Source of the DNA: Flavobacteriales bacterium UBA4110
GTDB lineage: Bacteria > Bacteroidota > Bacteroidia > Flavobacteriales > Weeksellaceae
Assembly: GCA_002383165.1 (NCBI GenBank)
Contig: DFXK01000003.1
Coordinates: 132,187-194,126, forward strand
Length of the DNA stretch: 61,940 bases
Direction: 5' to 3'
Made by a program: the position numbers and the translations under genes. Positions 51,401 to 59,716 of this stretch are shown here, piece after piece. Numbering within the stretch: position 1 is the stretch's first letter; each line of letters begins with the position of its first letter. Below the pieces are notes generated by a model, which was given only the letters and a program-made list of their open reading frames with translations, was not told the origin of the DNA and ran no database searches.

Positions 51401-51620
51401 GGTTCTAATGACGGCTTTCGTGGCATCTTTAGGATTTATTCCGATGGCCTTAAGCAACGGAGCAGGAGCGGAAGTTCAGCGTCCGTTGGCAACTGTGGTG
51501 ATCGGAGGTCTGCTCGTAGCAACATTCCTTACGCTTTTTGTACTGCCGCTTCTTTATGTAACCATTGAAAAAGGATTTAAAATGAAATCGCCATCATTGG
51601 GAAAACGCAAACGCCTATGA
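48468..51620 (+). CDS. CusA/CzcA-type heavy-metal RND efflux pump
   Basis: 1050 residues. Twelve membrane helices in two halves with two large periplasmic loops. TM4 carries DFGLIIDGAVIIVE (about 400-415), the HME-RND motif with the proton-relay Asp. The second half mirrors it (GVAVLNGIVLISEFN). It exports Cu(I)/Ag(I) or Zn/Co/Cd with the adaptor and outer-membrane genes that follow (TolC-like overlaps by 4 bases if its first ATG is used). The metal cannot be chosen from sequence alone. Confidence 0.94.
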   Translation: MLTKIIEFSVKNKLIIALLILGLIGIGSYQVTKLPIDAVPDITNNQVQVITIAPSFGATDIERLVTFPIEQANNNISGLKEIRSFSRFGLSLVTIVFEDDIDIYWARQQVSERLQQVQTQIPQGIGTPELGPISTGLGEIFQYVIRPEKGYEKKYNITELRTIQDWIVRRQLLGVKGVAEVSSFGGKLKQYEIAVNPDRLNAYGININDVFDALNTNNQNTGGAYIEKGPTVLYIRSEGLIGNIEDIKNIAIASKTNEIPLFIRDVAEVKTSFATRYGAMTFNDQGEVSGAVVMMLKGENSNQVIKNVKEKIAQIQKTLPRGVVIEPFLDRTKMVNNAIGTVKKNLTEGALIVVFVLVLFLGNVRAGLLVASVIPLAMLFAICMMNLFGVSGNLMSLGALDFGLIIDGAVIIVESVLHQFSHNSKFKKIFSVEKKEMDTIVTDSAGKMMNSAVFGQIIILIVYLPILTLQGIEGKMFKPMAQTVAFALLGAFLLSLTYIPMMSSLLLRKRSSKPNLSDRMMKKLEKIYLKTLLKILRIPKMVFSIVAVLFVLAIFILSRMGGEFIPSLEEGDFAVETRVLPGSNLNTTIESTQKAAHILKSRFPEVEKVVTKIGSGEVPTDPMPMDAADLMVILKDKKEWTSASTFAELADKMTKELQDVSGVTVSFQFPVQMRFNELMTGARQDVVVKIFGDDLEVLSQNAQKLGKIIETVDGAQNLYIEPIAGMPQVTIEYNRPVIAQYHLSISDINRIVNAAFAGQSTGLVFEGEKRFDMVVRLDSKVRKNVDDIKNLLVPTPFGNQIPLSQLAKVEVKNGPNQIQRENAQRRIVVGFNIKGRDVQSIVEELQTKVNKEIKLPTGYYMTYGGSFENLNNAKQRLMIAVPVALALIFVMLFLAFGSVKESLLIYTAIPLSIIGGVFLLALRGMPFSISAGVGFIALFGVAVLNGIVLISEFNRLYKSGIRNIVRIVIDGGESRLRPVLMTAFVASLGFIPMALSNGAGAEVQRPLATVVIGGLLVATFLTLFVLPLLYVTIEKGFKMKSPSLGKRKRL

Positions 51621-51667
51621 AGAAAACGCGATTACATATGACCTTTAAAAACAATAAATATCTACAT

Positions 51668-52894
51668 ATGAAAAATAATCACAAAAATATAATGGCTGTA
51701 TTCATTTTGCTGTTCAGCTTTGCAGGATTTGGATTGAAAGCGCAAACGCCGATCAATCTTCAGACTGCGATCAATACCGCACTGGAAAATAACAGAAATC
51801 TTAAAAGCGAAAAACTGAAATCGGAATATTCCAAAGCTTTAATAAAATCGGCAAATGATATTCCGCAGACTGGTGTGACGTTCGATTACGGACAGATCAA
51901 CAGTGCGTACAACGATATGAAATTTGGCGTTTCCCAAAATATTGCTTTTCCGACGGTCTATAAAAAGCAGAAAAATGTATACACCGAAGAATGGAAAAAA
52001 TCTCTGCTGAATGTTTCCCTGAAAGAATATGAACTAAAAAAAGCAGTCAGCCTTACTTTTTACAACATTCTGTATTGGAAAGAAAAAGAAAAACTGCTGA
52101 ATGAAATCCTGAAACTGTACACTGACTTTTCAGACAAAGCAAATCTCAGACTGAAAGCAGGGGAGAGTAATATTCTGGAAAAAACAACCGCTTCAAGCCA
52201 GAAATCGGCGATAGAAATTCAGTTAAAACAATTGCAACAGGAATTAGAGGTTTTAAAGATCCAGTTTCAGTGGCTTTTGAGTACGGAAACCAATTTCATT
52301 CCCGAAGATTCAAAATCTTTTGCCAATTCTTTAAACGAAAAACTGGCGGATCATCCTTTACTGAAAATCTGGGAACAGCAGAAAAACATTTCCACAGAAC
52401 AGATTGCGCTGGAAAAAGCAAAAATGCTTCCCGGACTGCAATTGGCGTACAACCTGAACAGTTTTAGAGGTTTGGGTCCGGACGATAAGTTATATGATGC
52501 GACACCTCAGTTTCATTCGGTGCAGTTGGGTATTTCGCTTCCGATTTTTTCAGCAGGTCAGAAAGCGAGAATTGAAGCTGCAAAAGTTGAGTTTTCTGTT
52601 GCAGAAAGTGAGCTGAAAAATGCGGAATTCAACTTTCAGAATCAGCTTAAAAAGGCCAAGGAAATCTATCAGTCTAATCTGGAAATTGTTTCAAAATTTG
52701 AAAGCTCCGACCTGAAAAATGCAGATGTCATTACCGAAACGGCGAAACGACAGTTTATCGGTGGAGAAATCAATTACCTCGAATTTGTGATCCTCGTAAA
52801 TCAGGCAGTACAGCTTAAAAACAATTATACCGATGCAGTCTGGAAACTTAACCAAAGCGCCATTGAACTGGAATACCTTACTTTAAATCCATAA
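51668..52894 (+). CDS. TolC/CzcC-family outer-membrane efflux protein
   Basis: 408 residues from the ATG at 51668 (MKNNHKNIMAVFILLFSF), chosen because a signal peptide then begins properly; an earlier ATG at 51617 overlaps the pump stop. Two repeat halves with long coiled helices (NLQTAINTALENNRNLKSEK; FQWLLSTETNF) are typical. It forms the outer-membrane duct for the metal pump. The unusual gene order is pump, outer-membrane protein, adaptor. Confidence 0.92.
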   Translation: MKNNHKNIMAVFILLFSFAGFGLKAQTPINLQTAINTALENNRNLKSEKLKSEYSKALIKSANDIPQTGVTFDYGQINSAYNDMKFGVSQNIAFPTVYKKQKNVYTEEWKKSLLNVSLKEYELKKAVSLTFYNILYWKEKEKLLNEILKLYTDFSDKANLRLKAGESNILEKTTASSQKSAIEIQLKQLQQELEVLKIQFQWLLSTETNFIPEDSKSFANSLNEKLADHPLLKIWEQQKNISTEQIALEKAKMLPGLQLAYNLNSFRGLGPDDKLYDATPQFHSVQLGISLPIFSAGQKARIEAAKVEFSVAESELKNAEFNFQNQLKKAKEIYQSNLEIVSKFESSDLKNADVITETAKRQFIGGEINYLEFVILVNQAVQLKNNYTDAVWKLNQSAIELEYLTLNP

Positions 52895-52898
52895 AAAA

Positions 52899-54038
52899 AT
52901 GAAATCAATTTCAATATATACCTTATTACTCAGCTTTTTTGTCTTCGTCCAATGCAAAAAAGAAGAAGCATCCAAACAAGAAAAAAGCTTCCCGAAAGAC
53001 GAAAATGTAGTAACTTTAACCGATGCTCAGTTAAGAAATGCACCGATAGAAACAACCGCACTTTCGTTACAGAATATCGCTTCTACCCTGAAATTAAACG
53101 GAATGATCGATGTTCCGCCCCAAAATCTGGTTTCCGTAAGCATTCCGCTTGGCGGTTATTTGAAATCCAGCAATCTTCTTCCGGGAATGCCGGTTTCTAG
53201 AGGTCAGGTGATTGCCGTGATCGAAAATCCGCAGTTCATTCAGCTTCAGCAGGATTATTTAATGGCAAGATCCAAAGCACATTTTGCAGAACTGGATTAC
53301 AACCGTCAGAAAACCCTGAACCAAAGTCAGGCAAGCAGCGACAAAGCGATGCAACTCGCACAGTCTGAAATGAACAGCCAGAGAATTCTGATGAACTCAT
53401 TGGCGCAGCAGCTCAGACTCATCAATATCAATCCTGAATCTCTAAAATCAGGAAGCATTACGAAAAGTGTTCCTGTTTACAGCTCCATCAATGGTTTTGT
53501 AAGCAAAGTGAATGTCAATATCGGGAAATATGTAAATCCTTCGGATGTGCTTTTTGAGCTCATCAATCCCGACGATATTCACCTGAATCTTAAAGTGTAC
53601 GAAAAAGACTTGGAAAATCTGAAAAAAGGACAGCGTTTCGCAGCATATACCAATGCTGATCCGGCCAAAAAATATTATGGCGAAATTCTTTTAATTAGCA
53701 AAGATATCAGTCAGGGCGGACTGGCGGAGGTACATTGTCATTTTGATAAATACGACCATAGTCTGGTTCCGGGAATGTATATGAATGCCGAAATTGAAAC
53801 CAGCACCTCTTTTTCCAATGCGGTTCCGGAAGAAAGCATCGTAAATTTTGAAGGCAAAGATTTTGTGTTTGTTGAGGTTAAAAAACAAACGTATCGATTA
53901 ACTCCGGTTACTTTGGGAGAAACGGAAAACGGCTTTACACAGATTCTCAATTTTGATGATTTTGAGAATAAAAAGATCGTGACCAAAAATGCCTACACGC
54001 TTTTGATGAAACTTAAAAATACGGAGGAAGAAGAATAA
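52899..54038 (+). CDS. Metal-efflux RND periplasmic adaptor (CzcB/CusB type)
   Basis: 379 residues. It has a lipoprotein signal (LLLSFFVFVQC) and a membrane-fusion layout: barrel-sandwich (VSIPLGGYLKSSNLLPGMPVSRGQVIAVIENP in pieces), helical hairpin with Gln/Ser-rich coils (DYLMARSKAHFAELDYNRQ) and beta barrel (INPDDIHLNLKVYEKDL). It links the pump to the TolC-type duct. It lacks obvious His-rich metal tails. It starts 4 bases after the duct gene. Confidence 0.92.
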   Translation: MKSISIYTLLLSFFVFVQCKKEEASKQEKSFPKDENVVTLTDAQLRNAPIETTALSLQNIASTLKLNGMIDVPPQNLVSVSIPLGGYLKSSNLLPGMPVSRGQVIAVIENPQFIQLQQDYLMARSKAHFAELDYNRQKTLNQSQASSDKAMQLAQSEMNSQRILMNSLAQQLRLININPESLKSGSITKSVPVYSSINGFVSKVNVNIGKYVNPSDVLFELINPDDIHLNLKVYEKDLENLKKGQRFAAYTNADPAKKYYGEILLISKDISQGGLAEVHCHFDKYDHSLVPGMYMNAEIETSTSFSNAVPEESIVNFEGKDFVFVEVKKQTYRLTPVTLGETENGFTQILNFDDFENKKIVTKNAYTLLMKLKNTEEEE

Positions 54039-54219
54039 ATTTTAAATTATAAGTTATTTGAGCATATTTTTCGTCAGTTAAAAATGTAAAGTCTCTGTAG
54101 CTTAATTTTCAGAATTAATTTAAACAATAAACTAACTTTAACAATTTATTGAACTTTTTAGCGTTGTAATCCAGAGTAATTAAAAAAACATTTTTAAAAG
54201 TAGATTTTTATACCTTTTA

Positions 54220-54437
54220 TTTTATTAAAAGGTTGATTTTCATATTGTTAGTATCTATAACCGAGCTGTATAGGCTTTTGAAGATTCTTACTGTGTGTAA
54301 CATTACTATGAAAACAAATAGCTTAATACGCAGATGCCGTTGGTTACATTTCTAAGAGTACATAAAAATCATCCTGCAAGAGACTGAGATTACTATAAAG
54401 ACAGAAAACTTCAGTTCATAATTCATGATTTACAATG
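54220..54437 (+). pseudogene. Decayed copy of the 47768-48151 hypothetical gene
   Basis: Frames read LLVSITELYRLLKILTV, then RVHKNHPARD, a TGA and DYYKDRKLQFIIHDL. The intact gene reads YLVSTTELYQFLKIPIL and HYDNPVKDSDYTKDQQLPFV at matching places. Stops and frameshifts make it non-functional. It is placed at the other side of the RND operon. Confidence 0.65.
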
Positions 54438-54617
54438 AAAAAAAATAATCATAAGTGTTGTTGTTCATTTTTTGACGGAGCTGGAATCAGAATCAGTCTG
54501 AAAAACGGATTATTCGACGCAGAAAGACTGAATATGCTGGAAATCAGATACGGACACTACACGAAATCTATCGAAATGAAATCTGATTTTATTTCGTTAA
54601 ACTTAATATTTAAATAA
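54435..54617 (+). pseudogene. Outer-membrane beta-barrel C-terminal remnant
   Basis: 60 codons. The last part, RLNMLEIRYGHYTKSIEMKS, then DFISLNLIFK, looks like the final strands of an outer-membrane barrel with an aromatic/basic end. The N-terminal ~20 residues (MKKNNHKCCCSFFDGAG) do not look like a signal. It may be a fragment of a larger lost gene. Weak evidence. Confidence 0.35.
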
Positions 54618-54623
54618 TAACCA

Positions 54624-55388
54624 ATGAAATATATAACATTCACTGCGTTAATCTGTTCTGGCATACTGCTGGGACAGATTAAAACAGATTCTATAGCATT
54701 CCCTGAACATCAACCGGATTATTCTGATCTGGTTTACAAGCCAGGTTATAAAAAGCTGATTGTTCCAGCAACATTCATAGGATTCGGTATTGCAAGTTTA
54801 ACGACCGATGCGCTTAAAAACCTTAATGCTTCTACAAAATATGAAATCGGAGAACATCAACCCAAACATATAAAACTGGATAATTATACCCAATATCTTC
54901 CTGCAGCAATGGCTTATGGTTATAATCTGGCAGGAATCAAAGGCAAACATAATTTTAAGGAACGGACAATTATTTACGGAACTTCTCAGCTGATTTCGGC
55001 AGCGTTTGTCCTTCCGCTTAAACATCTTGTAAAAGAGGAACGGCCGGATCAGTCCAATAACTTATCCTTTCCTTCTGGACATACAGCAGCAGCATTTTCA
55101 TCCGCGCATTTTCTTTTCAGGGAATATCAGGATGATCATTTCTGGCTGGCAATTTCAGGTTATCCTATTGCTGTTTTTACAGGGGTATACAGAACTTTGA
55201 ACGATAAGCATTGGGTGGGCGACGTAGTTGCGGGAGCTGGCTTCGGAATTCTAAGCACAGAGTTGGCGTATTGGATTTTTCCTTTTGTTAATCAGTTGTT
55301 TAATAAAGAAAAAGCAAAAACATCAGTTTCGATTTTTCCTGTTCTGAATCAAAATAGTTCAGGAGCAGCTTTTCTAGTCAATTTTTAG
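54624..55388 (+). CDS. PAP2-family membrane phosphatase
   Basis: 254 residues. The PAP2 motifs are VKEERPDQ, LSFPSGHTAAAF and GVYRTLNDKHWVGD (phosphatase motifs 1-3, with catalytic His). A signal-like start (ALICSGILLGQ) and hydrophobic segments (IAVFTGVYR; GFGILSTELAYWIFPF) suggest an envelope enzyme acting on lipid or undecaprenyl phosphates. It is just before a Crp/Fnr regulator and may share its transcript. Confidence 0.9.
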   Translation: MKYITFTALICSGILLGQIKTDSIAFPEHQPDYSDLVYKPGYKKLIVPATFIGFGIASLTTDALKNLNASTKYEIGEHQPKHIKLDNYTQYLPAAMAYGYNLAGIKGKHNFKERTIIYGTSQLISAAFVLPLKHLVKEERPDQSNNLSFPSGHTAAAFSSAHFLFREYQDDHFWLAISGYPIAVFTGVYRTLNDKHWVGDVVAGAGFGILSTELAYWIFPFVNQLFNKEKAKTSVSIFPVLNQNSSGAAFLVNF

Positions 55389-55415
55389 GTTTTTATATTT
55401 TGGTTATATTTGAAT

Positions 55416-56024
55416 ATGAATTTTCAAAAAATATCTGACCCCGAATTCCGCAAAGAAATTGAAGCCAGCAAAGCTTTAAAATTATTTCCTGCGGGTAGCG
55501 TAATTCTTGATATCAATTCTTACATCCATTATATTCCGTTGGTGCTCTCAGGAAGCATAAAAGTAATGCGGACTGATGAAGACGGACGGGAAATTCTTCT
55601 TTATTATCTTACGCCCGGCGAAAGCTGTATTTCTTCTATACTTTATGGGCTTACGCAGGATACTTCAAAAGTGAAAGTAGTAGTAGAAGACAATGCAGAG
55701 ATTCTAATGATTTCCCTTCAGCAAGCGAAAGACTGGCTCAGGAAATATCCAGAATGGACAGATTTCATCTTTGGACTGTACCAAAGAAGGTTTGAAGACT
55801 TATTGGAGGTAGTAAATGCAGTTGCTTTCCAGAAAGCAGATGCAAGATTATTACACCTTCTGAACCAAAAATCGCAGCTTTATAAATCCAATGAACTTTC
55901 TGTAACGCATCAGCAACTAGCAGATGAACTTGGAATCACACGCGAGGCGGTAAGCCGTGTTCTGAAACAGATCGAAACCGATGGTAAAATAAAACTTTCC
56001 CGAAATAAAATTACGCTTTTGTAA
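55416..56024 (+). CDS. Crp/Fnr-family regulator
   Basis: 202 residues from the ATG at 55416; a TTG six bases earlier is also possible. A cyclic-nucleotide-binding-type domain (about 15-130: LVLSGSIKVMRTDEDGREIL, YYLTPGESCISSILYGL) is followed by a Crp helix-turn-helix (HQQLADELGITREAVSRVLKQIE in pieces). Key Cys of Fnr are absent, and no iron-sulfur site is seen. It probably controls the rhodanese-OsmC-efflux genes that follow, which suggests a stress or sulfur signal. Confidence 0.92.
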   Translation: MNFQKISDPEFRKEIEASKALKLFPAGSVILDINSYIHYIPLVLSGSIKVMRTDEDGREILLYYLTPGESCISSILYGLTQDTSKVKVVVEDNAEILMISLQQAKDWLRKYPEWTDFIFGLYQRRFEDLLEVVNAVAFQKADARLLHLLNQKSQLYKSNELSVTHQQLADELGITREAVSRVLKQIETDGKIKLSRNKITLL

Positions 56025-56090
56025 CTTACATCACTGACGAATATTATCCCTGAAGGTAAATTTGCATTATCAATTTAAACAATCAACAAA

Positions 56091-56402
56091 ATGTTAGATG
56101 CAATAAAAAACCTTTTCGGGATGGATAAAACCGATTACTCAGAACTTGTGAAAAAAGGAGCTCTAATTTTAGACGTAAGAAGTAAAAGCGAATATGACGG
56201 AGGACATATAAAAGATTCCATTAATATTCCTCTAGATCAGCTTCAGAAAAATATCTCGAAATTAAAAGACAAAGACAAAACAATAATCACTTGTTGCGCT
56301 TCCGGAATGAGAAGCGCTTCTGCTAAAAGTATTTTGCAGAATAATGGCTATAAAAATGTTCACAATGGTGGTGGCTGGGCAAGCCTGAACAATAAAATCT
56401 AA
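56091..56402 (+). CDS. Rhodanese-domain protein
   Basis: 103 residues, a single rhodanese domain. The segment LILDVRSKSEYDGGHIKDSI leads to the active-site loop TCCASGMRSAS, where the second Cys of CCASGMR is the likely persulfide carrier. It moves sulfur in the cytoplasm. It is 4 bases before the OsmC gene, so both belong to one operon with the Crp/Fnr regulator. Confidence 0.92.
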   Translation: MLDAIKNLFGMDKTDYSELVKKGALILDVRSKSEYDGGHIKDSINIPLDQLQKNISKLKDKDKTIITCCASGMRSASAKSILQNNGYKNVHNGGGWASLNNKI

Positions 56403-56406
56403 CCTA

Positions 56407-56841
56407 ATGGAAGCACACTTTTATAACGTTGATGTAAAGTGGAAAAGTGATCGTAAAGGTGAGATGTCTTCCCCCGAACTTTCTGAAAACATAGAGGTAG
56501 CCACACCGCCACAATTTCCTAAAGGAATGGAAAATATATGGTCTTCGGAACATCTGTTCACCGCAGCAGTAAGCAGTTGTTTAATGACCACATTTTTAGC
56601 AATTGCAGAAAACTCCAAACTGGATTTTGTCCATTTTGAATGCAGTTCTAAAGGAAAATTAGAACAGATTGATGGAAAATTTCTGATGACTGAAGTCATT
56701 TTGGAACCTGTTGTTATCATTAAGAATGAAGCAGACAGAGAAAAAGCGGAACGTGTTCTCCAAAAATCTGAAGCCAATTGCTTAATTTCCAATTCAGTTA
56801 AATCTAAAATTACAATGATTTCTGAGATTAAATTAGCATAA
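56407..56841 (+). CDS. OsmC/Ohr-family peroxide-related protein
   Basis: 144 residues. The two OsmC cysteines are present in VSSCLMTTFLAIAEN (about 57) and SEANCLISNSVKS (about 127). OsmC-type enzymes reduce organic hydroperoxides, using a Cys pair. Neighbouring rhodanese and Crp/Fnr genes fit a thiol/sulfur stress response. A terminator follows at 56868. Confidence 0.92.
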   Translation: MEAHFYNVDVKWKSDRKGEMSSPELSENIEVATPPQFPKGMENIWSSEHLFTAAVSSCLMTTFLAIAENSKLDFVHFECSSKGKLEQIDGKFLMTEVILEPVVIIKNEADREKAERVLQKSEANCLISNSVKSKITMISEIKLA

Positions 56842-56867
56842 ATGTCTCCATATACTTTTCAATTGCT

Positions 56868-56892
56868 ACCGCCGCTATGGCGGTTTTTTTTG
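56868..56892 (+). terminator. Terminator after the OsmC gene
   Basis: The stem ACCGCC (56868-56873) / GGCGGT (56879-56884), loop GCTAT, then T8. Confidence 0.85.
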
Positions 56893-56978
56893 TCAAGTCT
56901 AAGCAAATATTTCCTTATGTGATAAAGGTTACTGTGCAGCATTTTGCATCATCCTATTTTTGCTTTAAAATTAAAGAA

Positions 56979-58286
56979 ATGAGAAAAATAGGTCTATTTA
57001 TTTTATTATTGACAACCTATTCAGAAGTTTTTTCACAAGAGGTTATTTATATTTCAAAAACAGATCTGGAAAGTAAAATAATTGAGAATAATCTTCAGGT
57101 TAAAATGGCAAAAAAAGAAGCCGAGCTCGCCCAAGCCGAACTTTTGGGAACCAGAGCAATGTATCTTCCGAATGTGAATGCTTCTTACACATTTTCCAAT
57201 ACCAACAATCCTTTGTACGCCTTTGGTTCAAAGCTCAATCAGGCGAGGATCACAGCAATGGATTTCAATCCGAATAACCTTAATCATCCTAAAAGTATCT
57301 CCAATTTTGCGACAAAAATAGAAGTTCAGCAACCCATTATCAATATTGATGTGGTGTATCAAAAAAAAGCCGGACAAGTAAAAGTTGATGCGCTCAACAT
57401 CAAAACAGAAAGAACCAGAGAATACGTTCAGTTTGAGCTAAAAAAATCCTATATGATGCTTCAGCTGGCTTACAAAATGCTCGAAACCCTTGAAAATGCT
57501 AAGCAAACCACACTTGCCAATAAAAAAGTAATCGAGAATTATTACAAAAACGGGATGATTCAGAAATCTGAAGTTTTGTATATGGATGTAAGGATCAGCG
57601 AGATAGAAAGTCAGATTCAGACAGCAAAATCCAATATAAAAAATGCTTCGGATTACCTTTATTTTTTACTGGATGAAAACTCTGATAATAAAGTGCTGAA
57701 ACCCACAGAATCCTTGCAATACACAGAATATATCGTTGATTCTAATCTGAGAGTAAACGACAATCGAAAGGATTTACAAGCTTATCAAAAATCTCTAGAA
57801 GCCTACGACTGGATGATTAAATCTTCAAAAGCCAAGTTTCTCCCAAAACTCAATGCTTTTGGAAGTTTTGAGATGTATGACAACAAAGTTGCCCAGTTCA
57901 ATGCCAACGGTTATCTCGCAGGAATTCAGCTTTCCTGGAATGTCTTTGACGGACTAAAATCAAAAAGCGAACAGGAAAAATATAAAGCAGAGCGTTCCAA
58001 GGCAGAAACCGAAATCGAGCAATATACCAAGCAAAGCCAGCTGGAACTCAGTAAAGCCAATCGCCAGATAGAAGACGCGCGAACAAAGGTCAGTTTTACA
58101 AAGCAAGCTTGGGAACAAAGCAAAGAAGCCTATAGAATCCGCAAAAATCGTTACGATCAAGGTTTGGAAAAATCCGCAGACTTGCTTTCCGCAGAGACAT
58201 TGATGTCCCAAAAAGAATTGGAGTACGAACAGGCTATTTTTGAGTACAACACCGCCTGGGAATATCAAAAATTCTTGAAAAAATAA
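56979..58286 (+). CDS. TolC-family outer-membrane efflux protein
   Basis: 435 residues from the ATG at 56979 (MRKIGLFILLLTTYSEVFSQ, a signal peptide); the frame from 56877 would begin inside the terminator. Two TolC halves with coiled helices (TKIEVQQPIINIDVVYQKKA; AEKSYMM-like helices; YKAERSKAETEIEQYT). It is the outer-membrane part of the second RND system, followed by its adaptor 237 bases on. Confidence 0.92.
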   Translation: MRKIGLFILLLTTYSEVFSQEVIYISKTDLESKIIENNLQVKMAKKEAELAQAELLGTRAMYLPNVNASYTFSNTNNPLYAFGSKLNQARITAMDFNPNNLNHPKSISNFATKIEVQQPIINIDVVYQKKAGQVKVDALNIKTERTREYVQFELKKSYMMLQLAYKMLETLENAKQTTLANKKVIENYYKNGMIQKSEVLYMDVRISEIESQIQTAKSNIKNASDYLYFLLDENSDNKVLKPTESLQYTEYIVDSNLRVNDNRKDLQAYQKSLEAYDWMIKSSKAKFLPKLNAFGSFEMYDNKVAQFNANGYLAGIQLSWNVFDGLKSKSEQEKYKAERSKAETEIEQYTKQSQLELSKANRQIEDARTKVSFTKQAWEQSKEAYRIRKNRYDQGLEKSADLLSAETLMSQKELEYEQAIFEYNTAWEYQKFLKK

Positions 58287-58523
58287 ATTTTAGGAGCTAT
58301 TTCCCGCTGTCCACTTTATCTTTTTCTTTTGGCCAAAGCTTTTTGCCATTTCACAAAAGAAAAAGGATGCCGTTTCCATCGGGGCTAGTGAGCATATTCT
58401 GTAATTCTAAATCAATTAAAATAACATCCATTGATGAAATCGCCATTAACAATTTTTGTAAACAAAAAACTACAAAGATGGGCGATTGCATATAGCCGAT
58501 GGAAAACAAATAAATATCTACTT

Positions 58524-59612
58524 ATGAAAATATACCTTTATTCAACCTTGATTCTCAGCGCACTTCTGATGGGAAGCTGCTCCTCAGACGAAAAAAAATC
58601 CGCACAGAATTCCGATGCCCCAATTTCTGTTACAGTCAGTCACAGCACATCAGGCTCGGAAGGTTCATCTGCCACAGCAAGCGGAAAATTGGTGGCAAAA
58701 AATTCAGTCAATGTTTCTACCCGAATGATGGGTTATATCACTTCAATCAAAGCTGAAGTCGGACAAAATGTTAAAGCCGGACAACTTTTGGTGAGTATCA
58801 ATGCCACAGATATTCAGGCAAAAGGCGGACAAGCCAGTGCGCAGATTTCCCAAGCCCAGGCCAATTATAATATGGCTAAAAAAGATTACGAAAGATTTCA
58901 GAATTTATATAAATCTCAAAGTGCTTCCCAAAAAGAACTGGATGATATGAGAGCACGCTACGAAATGGCAAGTGCAGGTTTACAGGCTGCGCAACAGATG
59001 AAAAACGAAGTGAATGCACAGTACCGTTACACCAATATTACTGCGCCCATTTCCGGAACCATTACTGCAAAATTTGCGGAACAAGGAGATTTGGCAAATC
59101 CTGGAATGCCTTTACTGACGATAGAATCGCCATCATCTTTGCAGGCTCAGGTTTTGGTTTCTGAGCAGAATATCACGATGATTTCCAACGGGATGCCGGT
59201 TGATGTCACTTTAAAATCAATGAACAGAACCGTTTCCGGAACGGTATCAGAAATCAGTAAATCGGCAACGAATACAGGTGGACAATATATGGTGAAAATC
59301 AACATTCATAACGCTTCAGATTTGCTTCCGGGAATGTTTGTGAATGTGCAATTCTCTTTCAAAACATCAGGAAAAATAAATCAGGATTTTAATGAAATAA
59401 TGATGATTCCTACTTCAGCTTTGGTAGAAAAAGGTCAGCTTACAGGCGTTTATGTTGTGAGTTCTCAAAACACAGCGGTTCTCAGGTGGATAAGAACAGG
59501 AAAAACGTCAGGCGATCAAGTCGAGGTTTTGTCAGGTTTGAAATCTAAGGAAACTTACATTGTTTCTTCAACAGGAAAATTGTATAACGGAGCAAAAGTT
59601 CAAGTAAAATAA
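58524..59612 (+). CDS. RND efflux periplasmic adaptor (MFP), lipoprotein
   Basis: 362 residues from the ATG at 58524 (MKIYLYSTLILSALLMGSC, a lipobox); the longer frame from 58431 would add an unlikely 31 residues. Adaptor domains: barrel-sandwich (VSTRMMGYITSIKAEVGQNV), helical hairpin (QASAQISQAQANYNMAKKDY) and beta barrel (ITAKFAEQGDLANPGMPLL). It joins the TolC protein to the RND pump that starts 104 bases later. Confidence 0.93.
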   Translation: MKIYLYSTLILSALLMGSCSSDEKKSAQNSDAPISVTVSHSTSGSEGSSATASGKLVAKNSVNVSTRMMGYITSIKAEVGQNVKAGQLLVSINATDIQAKGGQASAQISQAQANYNMAKKDYERFQNLYKSQSASQKELDDMRARYEMASAGLQAAQQMKNEVNAQYRYTNITAPISGTITAKFAEQGDLANPGMPLLTIESPSSLQAQVLVSEQNITMISNGMPVDVTLKSMNRTVSGTVSEISKSATNTGGQYMVKINIHNASDLLPGMFVNVQFSFKTSGKINQDFNEIMMIPTSALVEKGQLTGVYVVSSQNTAVLRWIRTGKTSGDQVEVLSGLKSKETYIVSSTGKLYNGAKVQVK

Positions 59613-59620
59613 AACGCTTC

Positions 59621-59689
59621 TGTCATTCTGAACGAAACAAAGTGTAGTGAAGAATCTCTGTTTGAGATTCCTCGTTCCTCGGAATGACA
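59621..59689. repeat. Palindromic repeat between adaptor and pump genes
   Basis: TGTCATTCTGAACGAA and CTCGGAATGACA form the ends, with an inner stem GAATCTC / GAGATTC. It has the look of a REP-like unit that is frequent in Bacteroidota genomes and is placed inside the operon. Confidence 0.62.
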
Positions 59690-59716
59690 ATCGTGATTTT
59701 TAAAATTCAAAAAATT

